Assembly: GCA_964522975.1 (NCBI GenBank)
Contig: CAZFXK010000009.1
Span: forward strand, 1-44,591
DNA: 44,591 nucleotides
DNA from: Bacteroides_E sp964522975
GTDB taxonomy: Bacteria > Bacteroidota > Bacteroidia > Bacteroidales > Bacteroidaceae
Reading direction: 5' to 3'
Made by a program: the position numbers and the translations under genes. The notes under the pieces were generated by a model. It did not search any database. It saw only the letters and a list, made by a program, of their open reading frames with translations, and was not told where the DNA came from. Below are positions 25,272 to 35,526 of the stretch, piece after piece (the first letter of the stretch is position 1; the number at the start of each line of letters is the position of its first letter).

Positions 25272-28200
25272 ATGAAAATAGAAAGTTATATTACTTTAGT
25301 TGCCCTCTTGTTTTTCCCTCTTTTCTTAAATGCACAATCTTATAAATCCTTATGGAAAAGAGTGGAAGAGGCAGAGAAAAAGAATCTGCCTAAAACTGTG
25401 ATGCAATACACACAAGAGATATTTAATAAAGCAGAAAAAGAAAATAATATTGGCCAACTATATAAAGCGGGCGTATCTTATTTTAATATGCAATTGCAAA
25501 TTGAACCCGACAGCTTGATTTCTATGATTGTTAGGGGTGAACAACGCCTTCAGCAGATAGATAATCCGGTGGAAAAAGCTTTAATGCATTCTTTACTGGC
25601 TGAAACTTATTATGCAGCGGGAAATTTGTTTCGATCAAATACAAAAACAGCTATTGATGAGTCATTAAACCCTTTAAACTTGGAATCTTGGGGTGCTAAT
25701 CAGATTGTGCAAGCTGTTTTACAGCATTTGGATGCTTCTTTAATAAATAAAGAGGTATTGATTAAGCAATCCGGTAAAGATTATATTCCATTTATTGAAA
25801 TAGGTGAAACCAGTCGTTATTTTAATCACGATTTATATCATGTTTTAGCACAAAGACGAATAGAATTATTGAATTCCTTACTCAATCGGTATTTTTATAC
25901 TGATTGGAAAGGAGAATATGGTGAGGAGTCCGTTCGCAATTACTTAAATGAAGCTTATGATGAATTCATTCAAATTTATAATGAAACGGATAATGAAGCG
26001 GCACAGCTTTTTGTTGAGTTAGCCCGTTGGAATAAGAAAAGAAGTGATGAGGATGGCATTGAACAATTAAATCAGTGGATAAAACAATATGCCGCGTTAC
26101 CTGAGGTGGTAGAAGTCTATGCTGCTAAGGCAAATTATTATAGACATAGAGAACCCAAAGAAGCTTTGAGTGTATGTAATGAGGTTTTGAATCTGTATCC
26201 TGATTATTACAGAATCAATGTAATTAAAGAGATTAAAAGTCAGCTTTTACTTCCGGAGTTAAGTGTATCTATGGTTAATCTTGTATATCCGGAAAAAGAG
26301 GTTGACTTACAGGTTACACATAAAAATCTAAAAGGATTTAAGTTGCAATGGTATGTAATTGATCCTGCTAATTATGATAAGGAGTTGAGTGATGAGAAGT
26401 TATTGGCACAATCGAAGTTGTATTCAACCGTTGAATTTCAGTTAATACCTCCGTCGGATTATAGAGTAACAGATACTCTTTTTACGCTTACTACCCCTCC
26501 AAAAGGTCGGTATTTATTGAATATAGTGGCAGAAGAAGAGGAATCCGGAAAGAAAAACATGCCTGTCATTTCTTCCAGTTGTTTCAAAGGAATTTCGCTT
26601 TATTCCATTAGTCAAAAAAACTATGAATTAACAATTGTAGATAGTGAAACAGGACATCCCGTTCCTAATGCTTGGGTTTCATTCTATGATCGGTCAAAAA
26701 AGCTGATAAAGGAATTGGAAACTAATGATAAGGGGGTGGTAACCATTTCTCAAGAAGAGGCTTATCCTGCTTATTATCGTATTGTTAAGGCAGAAGATCA
26801 ATCAATGGATTACCAAAGTCTTTCTAATTTCCAGACTACCGTGAGTTTCTCTTCTAACTCTTCTCAGGAAAAGAAGGAAATAAAGTTGGTAACAGATAGA
26901 GCTATCTATCGACCTGGACAAATGGTCTATGTAAAGGGAATAGCTTATATTCAAGAAGAAGGAAAATATGCTATTCTTCCTAATCAGTCATTCGATGTTG
27001 AATTTTATGATGCTGCTCGAAAAGAAATAGGTAAGGAACGTGTTGTAACTAATGAATACGGATCTTTTACTACTAACTTCTCCATTCCATCGGTAACTTT
27101 AAATGGAATGTTTTCTGTTTCTACACAGTATGGCGATGTTTATGTTCGAGTGGAAGAGTATAAAAGACCCTCTTTTGAATTGGTTTTCGACACTTTGAAA
27201 ACAAGCTATCAATTAGGCGATGAAGTATTAGTTACCGGAAAAGCAAAAACCTTTAGTGGGGTGCCCATAACCGATAATGAAGTGGAATATACCATAACCC
27301 GAGCTTATCAATTTTGGCGTTTTATCCCTTCAAAACAGAAAGTATTAGCTCAGGGAAAGGTTTCACTAAATGAAAAAGGAGAATTTGAAATTCCTATGGA
27401 ATTATTGAGTGACGAAAAAGATCCTATTTGGGGTTTCTATTCCTATACCATTGAAGCCTCTCTGACTAATGTAGCGGGTGAAACACAGACTCAGCGATTT
27501 TCCTTGTCGGCCGGAAAGCGATCTTTGTTAATTAATTCCGACTTATTGGAAACTCTTTGTAAAGACGAATCGGTTACTACTCTATTTAAAGCTGTTAATT
27601 TAGATCAGAATGCCGTTTCGACGACCATTAAAGTGGCTCTTTATCAAAGGGGTGAGGAGAAAGAGTGGGAAGAAGTAGAGGCTGATAAAGTCTATGAACA
27701 AGATTATACCTCCAATGAATTGGTTACATTGAATTGGCAATCCATTCCTTCTGGTACATATAAATTAGTATTGCTGTCTGAAGATGATCAAAAAAGAGAA
27801 GTCCGTTACGAACAAGATATCCGCTTATTTTCATTGAATGACGCCCATCCTCCGGTAGATAAAGGAATTTGGTTGTATTCATTGAACACTAGTTTTGATG
27901 AAGAAACCCCGGCTAAATTTGCTTTTGGTACGGCTGATACAGATGTTTGCGTATTTTATACTATCTATGATGCCAACAAACGAATACTGAATAAACAATT
28001 GTCATTTAGTAATTCCTTCGAGATTTTTGAGATTCCTTATTTGTCGGAATATGGTGATGGATTGGTGTTGGTTTTTACCTACGTAAAAAATGGTGAAGTT
28101 TATCAAGTTCAGAAAGAGATAAAAAAACAGATTCAGGAAAACTCCATTCAAGTAAAAAGAGAGGTGTTTAGAGATCGTTTGACACCCGGGCAAAAGGAAG

Positions 28201-30839
28201 AGTGGAGGTTTGTGTTATTAGATAAAGATGGTAAACCGGCAGATGCTGAATTTCTTGCTTTGATGTATGATGCTTCGTTAGATAAGTTATGGAAAAACGA
28301 TCCGGTTTGGAAACTTACTTATAGCTCTGTTCTACCTTATGTGTATCCCAGAGGTAGATATACGCCAAAAGCCTACGTTTATCTTGGGTTTAACAGGGAC
28401 TTATACAAAGTAGCTCCTTTGGTCTATGATTCGTTCTTTTTTGCTACTCCAATGAATCTTAGCGGAAATCGACTTTCAGGTATGGGTAATCAAATGATGA
28501 AAACCCGAGTAGGATCTGTAGCTTTAAGTACTCCTGAAAGTGCTCAAGCTTTGCAAGAGGATGCAATATTTATGATGGTTGAAAGTCCAAAGCTCTATGA
28601 GAATGCAGTAATGGCTGATGATGCAATGATAGAGAATGAAACAGCAGATGAAGAAGTGAATTTGCGTTCTGATTTTGCAGAAACCGCTTTTTTCTATCCT
28701 CAATTGAAAACAAATGAAGAAGGGGAGATTCTCTTCTCTTTTACGGTACCCGAACAGTTAACTCGTTGGAATTTTAAGGGATATGCTCATTCTAAAGAGA
28801 TGGGATTGGGCGAACTGATTGATCAAGTGGTTACGGTAAAAGACTTTTCCATTCAACCTTATTTCCCCCGTTTTATACGCCAAGGGGATAGAGTGGTTCT
28901 TTCTTCTGTCTTAACGAATCAGTCTTCAAAGATGGAAAAAGGGACGATTAGCTTCGTTCTATTTGATCCATTTACAGAGAAAATCATTGAAGAACAAAAG
29001 CAATCTTTCTCTGTTGAGGCCAACGTAACTCAAGGCGTGAGTTTTACTTTTGATGCACCGGAAGAATATGGATTGATTGGTTGTAGAATCATTGCAAAAG
29101 GAAAAACGTTTAGTGATGGTGAACAACAGGCTATTCCCGTATTGGATCGTCGTATTTCTCTAATTGAAAGTGAAACTTTCATTATACGAGATGAGAGTGA
29201 AGTAACAGTTCCACTTAAACAGTTGTTTAATGAGAATAGTCCAACTGTCTCAAATAAAAAAATGACGCTGGAGTTTAGTGGTAATCCCACGTGGTTAGGA
29301 ATTCAGGCTTTACCCTCTTTACAGCAACCTCAAAGTGAGGATGCCGTTTCTTGGATTGCTTCGCTTTATGCCGGTCAGGTAGCAGCTCATATCCTAAATA
29401 GTAATCCAACGATAAAAACTACTTTAGATGCTTGGCAAAAACAGAAGACAGGAACGGATGATTTACTTACTCCATTATTGAAAAATCCGGAATTGAAGTC
29501 TATTCTTTTGGAAGAATCTCCTTGGTTATTGGAGGCTAAGACGGAAGAGCAGCAACAGGCTCGTTTGCAAACATTATTCAATTTGAATCAGGTAACAGAT
29601 AATCGTCTTGCCGCTGAGCTTAGATTAAAGGAATTACAACAGAGTGATGGTTCTTGGAGTTGGTTTCAAGGGATGAATGGAAATAAATTTATAACCTCCT
29701 TTGTTATGGAAACACTCATTCGTTTAGAGAAGCTAACAAAACAGGATATTTCTCCGGAGATCCAGGAGATGAAAGGCAAAGCAGTAGAATATCTACACCG
29801 GGAAGGAAAGAAAGAGTATGAACGATTGGATAAAGCGAAGACTTATAGCATCTCTAATACCGGATTGAGCTATTTATATTTAGTAGCATTAGGAGAGTTG
29901 AAAGTGCCTAAAAAATATGAGGAGGCTTATGCAGATCTTTTAAGTTTAGTACCTAAATTGTTGAATGAAGGAACCATAGCACAAAAAGCTAAAGCTGCCT
30001 ACGTTTTGAATTATAATGGTAAAATTAAAGAGGCTAAAGAGATACTGGCTTCATTGAAAGAATATCTGGTACAGACTAAGGAAAAAGGAATGTATTTTAG
30101 CCGGTTAGACAGAGTTTCAACTCAATGGGATCAACAAAAAATAGCTTCCCACGTATATGCTTTAGAAGCTTTTGATGAGATAGCTCAAGATAGAGAGGTT
30201 GTNNNNNNNNNNNNNNNNNNNNNNNNNNNNNNNNNNNNNNNNNNNNNNNNNNNNNNNNNNNNNNNNNNNNNNNNNNNNNNNNNNNNNNNNNNNNNNNNNN
30301 NNGGTGACTTTCCTTTAGCGATCGAGATAAAACAAGAAAATGAAGGAATTGCTTGGGGAGCTGTTTATGCTCAATTTCAAGAAGATTTGGATAAAGTGAA
30401 GACACAGGGTAAAGAATTAAAGGTAGAAAAACAGCTTTATGTGGAACGTTTGAATGACGGAAATAAAATATTACAACCTTTAAATGAGGGAGAATCGGTA
30501 GAGATAGGAGATATTGTTGTTTCTCGTTTAGTCTTAAGTTCGGATAGAGCTTTGGATTTTGTTCATTTGAAAGATCAAAAAGCTGCTTGTTTTGAGCCTG
30601 TAGAGAATTTATCCGGTTACAGATGGAGTGGGTCTTTTAATTATTACTTAGACATAAAAGATGCAGCCACACATTATTACTTTGATTATTTTCCTAAAGG
30701 AGTTTTAATAGTAGAAAGCAGATATCGTATTGCCCGTTCGGGTGAATATGAAGGGGGCGTATCTCAGTTACAATCGGCTTATGCTCCTGAATTTTCCTCT
30801 TATGCTGCTTCACAACGAGTGGTGGTAAAAGAGGATTAA
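25272..30839 (+). CDS. Bacterial alpha-2-macroglobulin family protein (MG2 domain), interrupted by an assembly gap
   Basis: About 1,855 residues from the ATG at 25272, which opens with a signal peptide (ITLVALLFFPLFLNAQ). An upstream TTG at 25203 is less likely. A helical N-terminal region (to about 330) is followed by macroglobulin domains. The MG2 signature VTDRAIYRPGQMVYVKG is near residue 540, and the A2M-domain stretch ETAFFYPQLKTNEEG is near 1135. The alpha-alpha toroid region begins near 1340, where the thioester CxEQ would be expected, but the sequence is LQQPQSEDAVSW, so no thioester can form. The family traps proteases or acts in envelope surveillance in other bacteria. Positions 30203-30302 are N, so the true length and the C-terminal frame are uncertain. 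No penicillin-binding protein 1C gene is adjacent. Confidence 0.88.
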   Translation: MKIESYITLVALLFFPLFLNAQSYKSLWKRVEEAEKKNLPKTVMQYTQEIFNKAEKENNIGQLYKAGVSYFNMQLQIEPDSLISMIVRGEQRLQQIDNPVEKALMHSLLAETYYAAGNLFRSNTKTAIDESLNPLNLESWGANQIVQAVLQHLDASLINKEVLIKQSGKDYIPFIEIGETSRYFNHDLYHVLAQRRIELLNSLLNRYFYTDWKGEYGEESVRNYLNEAYDEFIQIYNETDNEAAQLFVELARWNKKRSDEDGIEQLNQWIKQYAALPEVVEVYAAKANYYRHREPKEALSVCNEVLNLYPDYYRINVIKEIKSQLLLPELSVSMVNLVYPEKEVDLQVTHKNLKGFKLQWYVIDPANYDKELSDEKLLAQSKLYSTVEFQLIPPSDYRVTDTLFTLTTPPKGRYLLNIVAEEEESGKKNMPVISSSCFKGISLYSISQKNYELTIVDSETGHPVPNAWVSFYDRSKKLIKELETNDKGVVTISQEEAYPAYYRIVKAEDQSMDYQSLSNFQTTVSFSSNSSQEKKEIKLVTDRAIYRPGQMVYVKGIAYIQEEGKYAILPNQSFDVEFYDAARKEIGKERVVTNEYGSFTTNFSIPSVTLNGMFSVSTQYGDVYVRVEEYKRPSFELVFDTLKTSYQLGDEVLVTGKAKTFSGVPITDNEVEYTITRAYQFWRFIPSKQKVLAQGKVSLNEKGEFEIPMELLSDEKDPIWGFYSYTIEASLTNVAGETQTQRFSLSAGKRSLLINSDLLETLCKDESVTTLFKAVNLDQNAVSTTIKVALYQRGEEKEWEEVEADKVYEQDYTSNELVTLNWQSIPSGTYKLVLLSEDDQKREVRYEQDIRLFSLNDAHPPVDKGIWLYSLNTSFDEETPAKFAFGTADTDVCVFYTIYDANKRILNKQLSFSNSFEIFEIPYLSEYGDGLVLVFTYVKNGEVYQVQKEIKKQIQENSIQVKREVFRDRLTPGQKEEWRFVLLDKDGKPADAEFLALMYDASLDKLWKNDPVWKLTYSSVLPYVYPRGRYTPKAYVYLGFNRDLYKVAPLVYDSFFFATPMNLSGNRLSGMGNQMMKTRVGSVALSTPESAQALQEDAIFMMVESPKLYENAVMADDAMIENETADEEVNLRSDFAETAFFYPQLKTNEEGEILFSFTVPEQLTRWNFKGYAHSKEMGLGELIDQVVTVKDFSIQPYFPRFIRQGDRVVLSSVLTNQSSKMEKGTISFVLFDPFTEKIIEEQKQSFSVEANVTQGVSFTFDAPEEYGLIGCRIIAKGKTFSDGEQQAIPVLDRRISLIESETFIIRDESEVTVPLKQLFNENSPTVSNKKMTLEFSGNPTWLGIQALPSLQQPQSEDAVSWIASLYAGQVAAHILNSNPTIKTTLDAWQKQKTGTDDLLTPLLKNPELKSILLEESPWLLEAKTEEQQQARLQTLFNLNQVTDNRLAAELRLKELQQSDGSWSWFQGMNGNKFITSFVMETLIRLEKLTKQDISPEIQEMKGKAVEYLHREGKKEYERLDKAKTYSISNTGLSYLYLVALGELKVPKKYEEAYADLLSLVPKLLNEGTIAQKAKAAYVLNYNGKIKEAKEILASLKEYLVQTKEKGMYFSRLDRVSTQWDQQKIASHVYALEAFDEIAQDREVXXXXXXXXXXXXXXXXXXXXXXXXXXXXXXXXXXGDFPLAIEIKQENEGIAWGAVYAQFQEDLDKVKTQGKELKVEKQLYVERLNDGNKILQPLNEGESVEIGDIVVSRLVLSSDRALDFVHLKDQKAACFEPVENLSGYRWSGSFNYYLDIKDAATHYYFDYFPKGVLIVESRYRIARSGEYEGGVSQLQSAYAPEFSSYAASQRVVVKED
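30203..30302. other. Assembly gap of exactly 100 N
   Basis: A run of 100 N, the conventional placeholder for a gap of unknown size. Coding sequence continues in the same frame on both sides when 100 is used, which is not guaranteed to be real. It falls in the 3' fifth of the alpha-2-macroglobulin gene. Confidence 0.98.
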
Positions 30840-30951
30840 GTAAAAAAAGAATAAGGAACAAAATGGTCCTTTTGTGATTGATTAATTGGGGAGTTTGGTG
30901 GTGAAATGGAAACATTCACGATTGAACTCCCTTTTTTCAACTAAAAACTCC

Positions 30952-30959
30952 TATTTTTG
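30952..30959 (+). promoter_or_regulatory. Putative -7 box for the DUF1573 gene
   Basis: TATTTTTG matches TAnnTTTG fully and lies 30 bases before the ATG at 30990. Confidence 0.5.
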
Positions 30960-30989
30960 TAATAAGAACAAAAAACAGATGGTAAATTT

Positions 30990-32042
30990 ATGAAGCGAAT
31001 TCTACTTTTATTCTATATAATATGCATAGGTTATGGTTTTACTTGGGCTCAACCTCGGTTGACCTCAGATAAACAGACAGAAGAACTAGGACAGGTACAG
31101 TGGAAGGAACCTGTGCGAGTGAAATATGTAATAACGAATACCGGGAGCTCTCCTTTGGTATTAACTGAGGTGACTACTTCTTGTGGTTGTGCCGTGGCGT
31201 ATTGGACAGAAACTTCTATTGAACCTCAATCTCAAGGATTTATTGAGGTAGAGTTCAATGCGGAGATGTTAGGCACATTTCATAAATCGGTAGCTATTCG
31301 GAGCAATTCAAATCCAAGTTTGGTTTATTTATATTTTACGGGGGAGGTTGTTCGTGAGATAACTGATTTTTCGAGAACGCATCCTTATGCCATGGGGAAT
31401 GTTTTACTTGACAAAGAAGAGCTGATTTTTCCGGATGTGCATTATGGAGAGAAGGAAAGTATTGTGTTAAATGTGGTAAATCAAAATAGAGAACCGTATC
31501 GTCCTATTTTAATGCATTTACCTTCATTTATTGATATGAAATCTGATCCGGAAGTGCTTCAAAAGGGAGAAAAAGGGGTTATAACTTTAACTTTGAATTC
31601 GGATGAACTGAAGGGTTATGGACTCTATGAAAGCTCTGTTTACCTTTCTCGTTTTTCCGGAGATAAAGTAGGCAGTGACAATAAACTCTCTTTACGTGTT
31701 TTGTTGTTGCCGGAGCAATCTGTAAGTTCAACTAAACAGCCACAACTACGTTTATCTTCCGGAGAATTGGATTTTAGCACAAGTTTAAGAAATAAGAACA
31801 AGGCATCACAAACCATCTATCTGGGCAATCAAGGAAATGCAGAGATTAAAGTCTATAAGATACAAGTCTTTCATCCTTCTGTACAGGTTCAACTCAATAA
31901 AAAGAATATACAACCCGGGCAACAAGCAAAATTAAAGATAACGGTGAAAAACGATCCCAATAGAAAGTTCAAAGAAGAAAAAATTCTATTGTTAACCAAT
32001 GATTCATCTCTTCCAAATCGAGAGATAATTATAAAACGATAA
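30990..32042 (+). CDS. DUF1573 domain-containing exported protein
   Basis: A 350-residue protein with a signal peptide (ILLLFYIICIGYGFTWAQ). It has at least two beta-rich Ig-like (ASH/HYDIN-type) domains. The first carries the typical DUF1573 pattern FVxNTGxxPL / TTSCGCAVAYW around residues 50-75, followed by IEVEFNAEMLGTFHKSVAIRSNS. A second domain near 240-345 repeats the pattern, with IYLGNQGNAEIKV and LLLTNDSSLPNREI. The family is widespread and uncharacterised in Bacteroidota, probably periplasmic. It lies 11 bases upstream of meaB on the same strand, so the two may be cotranscribed though functionally unrelated. Confidence 0.88.
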   Translation: MKRILLLFYIICIGYGFTWAQPRLTSDKQTEELGQVQWKEPVRVKYVITNTGSSPLVLTEVTTSCGCAVAYWTETSIEPQSQGFIEVEFNAEMLGTFHKSVAIRSNSNPSLVYLYFTGEVVREITDFSRTHPYAMGNVLLDKEELIFPDVHYGEKESIVLNVVNQNREPYRPILMHLPSFIDMKSDPEVLQKGEKGVITLTLNSDELKGYGLYESSVYLSRFSGDKVGSDNKLSLRVLLLPEQSVSSTKQPQLRLSSGELDFSTSLRNKNKASQTIYLGNQGNAEIKVYKIQVFHPSVQVQLNKKNIQPGQQAKLKITVKNDPNRKFKEEKILLLTNDSSLPNREIIIKR

Positions 32043-32053
32043 AAGAAAATATT

Positions 32054-33154
32054 ATGAATCATCCAGAAAATGACCGAAAATATAAAGGACTGATAGTTAA
32101 TTCGGGAATTTCTCAACCTTCTTCTGTAAATCCAAGTTATAAAAGGAGTATGAAAAAGCAGAAGAAACAACATACAGTGTCGGAGTACGTAGAAGGGATT
32201 CGCAAAGGAGATGTAGCCATATTAAGTAAAGCTGTGACACTGATTGAAAGTGTTAATCCAAATCATTATGCATTAGCACAAGAGGTTATAGAAAAATGTC
32301 TTCCTTATGCTGGAAACTCCTACCGAATTGGGATTAGCGGGGTTCCAGGTGCCGGGAAAAGTACTTCCATTGATTCTTTTGGTTTGTATGTATTAGAACA
32401 AGGAGGGAAATTGGCCGTCTTGGCAATTGACCCTAGTAGTGAACGGAGTAAAGGGAGTATATTAGGCGATAAAACAAGGATGGAGAGGTTATCGGTGCAT
32501 CCTCATTCTTTTATACGGCCTAGTCCTTCAGAAGGCTCGTTGGGTGGTGTAGCTCGAAAGACCAGAGAAACCATCATTTTATGTGAAGCTGCCGGTTATG
32601 ATACTATCTTTGTGGAAACAGTAGGGGTGGGACAGAGTGAAACGGCAGTGCATTCCATGGTTGATTTCTTTTTATTGATTCAGTTGGCAGGTACAGGAGA
32701 TGAGCTTCAAGGCATTAAACGTGGCATTATGGAAATGGCTGATGGAATAGTCATTAATAAGGCGGATGGTGATAATGTGGAGAAGGCTGAATTGGCTGCT
32801 AATCAGTTTCGTAATGCTTTACATCTGTTTCCTCCTTCTGATTCGGGATGGAAGCCCCAAGTCTTGACTTATTCCGGCTTCTATAATCTGCGAATTAAAG
32901 AAGTGTGGGATATGATTTATGAGTACAGAGATTTTGTGAAAGAAAACGGTTATTTTGATTACAGAAGAAACGAGCAGAATAAGTATTGGATGTATGAAAC
33001 CATTAATGAGAAGCTAAGAAGCAATTTCTATAATAATAATAAAATAGAAACACTCTTACTTGAACAAGAAGAACAGATTAAAGAGGGTAAAATAACCAGT
33101 TTTCAAGCAGCGAAACTCTTGTTGGATGCCTACTTTAAGGAGATGGGGAAATAA
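32054..33154 (+). CDS. meaB: Methylmalonyl-CoA mutase-associated GTPase MeaB
   Basis: A 366-residue G3E-family GTPase. The Walker A motif is GVPGAGKS at 96-103, followed by AIDPSSERSKGSILGDKTRM, ETVGVGQSE (switch/Walker B) and the guanine-specificity motif NKAD. MeaB protects and loads adenosylcobalamin-dependent methylmalonyl-CoA mutase, an enzyme of the succinate-to-propionate route used by Bacteroidales. The first ~40 residues (MNHPENDRKYKGL...) are a Bacteroidales-type extension. The mutase subunits are not in this window. Its stop is four bases from the stop of the convergent EamA gene, with no terminator between. Confidence 0.95.
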   Translation: MNHPENDRKYKGLIVNSGISQPSSVNPSYKRSMKKQKKQHTVSEYVEGIRKGDVAILSKAVTLIESVNPNHYALAQEVIEKCLPYAGNSYRIGISGVPGAGKSTSIDSFGLYVLEQGGKLAVLAIDPSSERSKGSILGDKTRMERLSVHPHSFIRPSPSEGSLGGVARKTRETIILCEAAGYDTIFVETVGVGQSETAVHSMVDFFLLIQLAGTGDELQGIKRGIMEMADGIVINKADGDNVEKAELAANQFRNALHLFPPSDSGWKPQVLTYSGFYNLRIKEVWDMIYEYRDFVKENGYFDYRRNEQNKYWMYETINEKLRSNFYNNNKIETLLLEQEEQIKEGKITSFQAAKLLLDAYFKEMGK

Positions 33155-33158
33155 AAGG

Positions 33159-34088
33159 TTAGCTTTCCTTTCTCTTTTCTAAATCTGCTTTGGATTTACT
33201 TTGGGTTACAATATAAACTCCAATGAATACTAAGCTAATTGCCAATGCTTTATCCCATCCCATACTATCCATTCCTAAAGCTAATGCCAATAAAGTAGCT
33301 ACGATAGGTTGAATGTTATTATAAACGCTGATTAATGTAGGGCGTAAGAGTTTTTGTGCAGACATCATGCACAAGTAGGCCAGGAAAGTAGCTCCAAAAA
33401 CAACAAAACTGAGTTGTAGCCAAATATCAATGCTTATTGTAGAATAAGGAAGAGTTTTTAAGTCATTGAAAGAGAAGGGCAAGAAGCAAAGAGAAGCATA
33501 AAGAAACAGCCATTTACTTATGGTGACCGGAGAATATTTAGTGATGATATCCCTGAAAACGGTTAAATATATGGCGAAACTAAATTGAGCAGTAAAGATT
33601 AGTGCATTGCCTAATCCGCTACTGATATTATTTATATTTGCTTGACCACTTAAAATAAGGGTTATTGCCCCTGAAGCTCCCACAATTATACCTACTATTT
33701 TTTTTGAGGTAATGGGTTCTTTTAAGAATAAGGCAGATGCAATCATTGTAATGATTGGGGCTGTTGTGGTAATGATCGATGCATCTATGGGAGATGTTTT
33801 TGATAGTCCAAATATGAATAAGCCCTGATTAAATACCACAGCGAATAGAGCCGCAAAAAAGATGCGAATTCGATCTTTCTTTTCTATTGTCTCTTTGGGT
33901 AAGAATAACGATAAAAGCCAAAACGCAGCTGCAGCTCCCATCATTCTAAATGTTGTTACACTAAATGCTGTTAAATTATTAAGTACGCTTTTAGCTATAG
34001 GAGAGTTTAATCCCCATATAATATTAGCCGATAGGACTAAGAGATGTCCTTTATGGCTTTTTTCGTTGTATCTAGTTGTCTTTTCCAT
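33159..34088 (-). CDS. EamA/DMT-family transporter
   Basis: A 309-residue inner-membrane protein with ten hydrophobic helices in two EamA repeats. The first begins LLVLSANIIWGLNSPIAKSVL and the second is around FTAQFSFAIYLTVFRDIITKYSP. Helix-end motifs such as ITTTAPIITMIASALFLKEPIT and YNNIQPIVATLLALALGMD are standard for drug/metabolite transporters that export amino acids or metabolites. Substrate unknown. A minus-strand TAACTTTG at 34099-34106 could be its -7 box but would leave a very short leader. Confidence 0.88.
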   Translation of the reverse strand: MEKTTRYNEKSHKGHLLVLSANIIWGLNSPIAKSVLNNLTAFSVTTFRMMGAAAAFWLLSLFLPKETIEKKDRIRIFFAALFAVVFNQGLFIFGLSKTSPIDASIITTTAPIITMIASALFLKEPITSKKIVGIIVGASGAITLILSGQANINNISSGLGNALIFTAQFSFAIYLTVFRDIITKYSPVTISKWLFLYASLCFLPFSFNDLKTLPYSTISIDIWLQLSFVVFGATFLAYLCMMSAQKLLRPTLISVYNNIQPIVATLLALALGMDSMGWDKALAISLVFIGVYIVTQSKSKADLEKRKES

Positions 34089-34130
34089 AAAACTTCGGCA
34101 AAGTTAATTCAAAAATTAGGATTTAAATAG

Positions 34131-34138
34131 TATATTTG
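34131..34138 (+). promoter_or_regulatory. Putative -7 box for the MscS-type channel gene
   Basis: TATATTTG matches TAnnTTTG fully. It lies about 98 bases before the ATG at 34236, giving a fairly long leader. Confidence 0.4.
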
Positions 34139-34235
34139 TTCGCATTTGTTACTTAAAACCACTTTATTGAGTTTAGGTTTTAAGATAAGTGATACTTTTC
34201 GTGTGAATTTAGAATAATAAAAAATAGAAAGATTT

Positions 34236-35513
34236 ATGAATGGAATTGTTGATTTACTAAATGAGTTTTTATTGTCGTTAGGGATGAGCGAAGTCTGGGT
34301 GAGTAGGGTAGATCGATTAATTGTATTAATTGTGATTATTGGTTTGGCCTTCTTTGTTGAGGCAATTATACGTGCAATCGTTTTACAAGCCATTGATCGG
34401 ATTGGAAAAAAAATCAAATCAAACACCTGGAGGGAAATCCTAGTCAATAAAAAGGTTTTTGGGGTTCTATTGCGTATTATCGCTCCTATTTTGATTATTT
34501 CTTTGATGTCAATGGTCTTTTCTCAACAAACAACTCTTCTAACTTTCGTATATCGGCTTTGTTATGCCTATATCATTTACGTTGTAATGCGTATGGTTAG
34601 CTTTATCATGGCTGCTATCTTTGAGATTTACAGTATGAAGGAAGAGTTTAAGGATAGACCCTTGAAAGGATTGCTTCAAACAGGACAAACCATTGTTTAC
34701 TTTATTGGAGGAATCATTATCATTAGTGTATTGATAGGAAAGGAAGCTTCGGATTTATTTATTGGTTTAGGGGCATCGGCAGCAGTATTGATGTTAATAT
34801 TTCAAGATAGTATTCTCGGAGTCGTTGCCGGAATCCAATTATCAGCTAATAATATGCTACGGGTAGGGGATTGGATTTCTATGCCTAAATATAATATTGA
34901 TGGTGATGTCATTGAAGTGACTTTAAATACTGTTAAGGTGCAAAACTTTGATAAAACCATTGTTACGGTTCCTCCTTACGCTTTAATTAAAGATTCCTTC
35001 CAAAATTACAGGGGAATGAAAGATTCCGGAGGGCGTAGGGTAAAACGTTCAATTAACATTGATTTAAGTACCATTCAATTCTGTACTCCTGAAATGATAG
35101 AGGAATTTAAGAAAATAGACTGTTTAAGTAATTATCTTGAGCGTAAAGATGCTGAACTGAAGGAGTTTAATGAAAAACATACAGCCAAAGGAAATAATGA
35201 TTTAAATGTTCGTCGTCAAACCAATTTAGGTGTTTTTAGAGCTTATGTTGATGCTTATCTAAGGGAACAATTTGATTCCATCCAGCAAAAAGGATTTACT
35301 TTTTTAGTTCGTCAACTACAGCCTACGGAGCATGGTATGCCTATTGAACTTTATTTCTTCACTAAGACAACCGTATGGTCTCAATATGAAGATATTCAAA
35401 GTGATGTGTTTGATCATATCTTAGCTTCTGTTCCTGCCTTTGGACTGAATCTTTATCAAGCACCTTCTGGCGATGATATACGTAAATTAAAAGGATTAAA
35501 AGATAAAGCTTAA
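34236..35513 (+). CDS. Mechanosensitive ion channel family protein (MscS/YbdG type)
   Basis: A 425-residue membrane protein with about five N-terminal helices. The MscS pore and beta-domain signature is present as LFIGLGASAAVLMLIFQDSILG and QLSANNMLRVGDWISMP, followed by the YbdG-like segment NYRGMKDSGGRRVKRSI. The cytoplasmic domain is longer than in MscS and close in length to E. coli YbdG. It would open on osmotic downshock to release solutes. It is a single gene with a strong terminator behind it. Confidence 0.92.
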   Translation: MNGIVDLLNEFLLSLGMSEVWVSRVDRLIVLIVIIGLAFFVEAIIRAIVLQAIDRIGKKIKSNTWREILVNKKVFGVLLRIIAPILIISLMSMVFSQQTTLLTFVYRLCYAYIIYVVMRMVSFIMAAIFEIYSMKEEFKDRPLKGLLQTGQTIVYFIGGIIIISVLIGKEASDLFIGLGASAAVLMLIFQDSILGVVAGIQLSANNMLRVGDWISMPKYNIDGDVIEVTLNTVKVQNFDKTIVTVPPYALIKDSFQNYRGMKDSGGRRVKRSINIDLSTIQFCTPEMIEEFKKIDCLSNYLERKDAELKEFNEKHTAKGNNDLNVRRQTNLGVFRAYVDAYLREQFDSIQQKGFTFLVRQLQPTEHGMPIELYFFTKTTVWSQYEDIQSDVFDHILASVPAFGLNLYQAPSGDDIRKLKGLKDKA

Positions 35514-35526
35514 AGAGCTAAAAATA

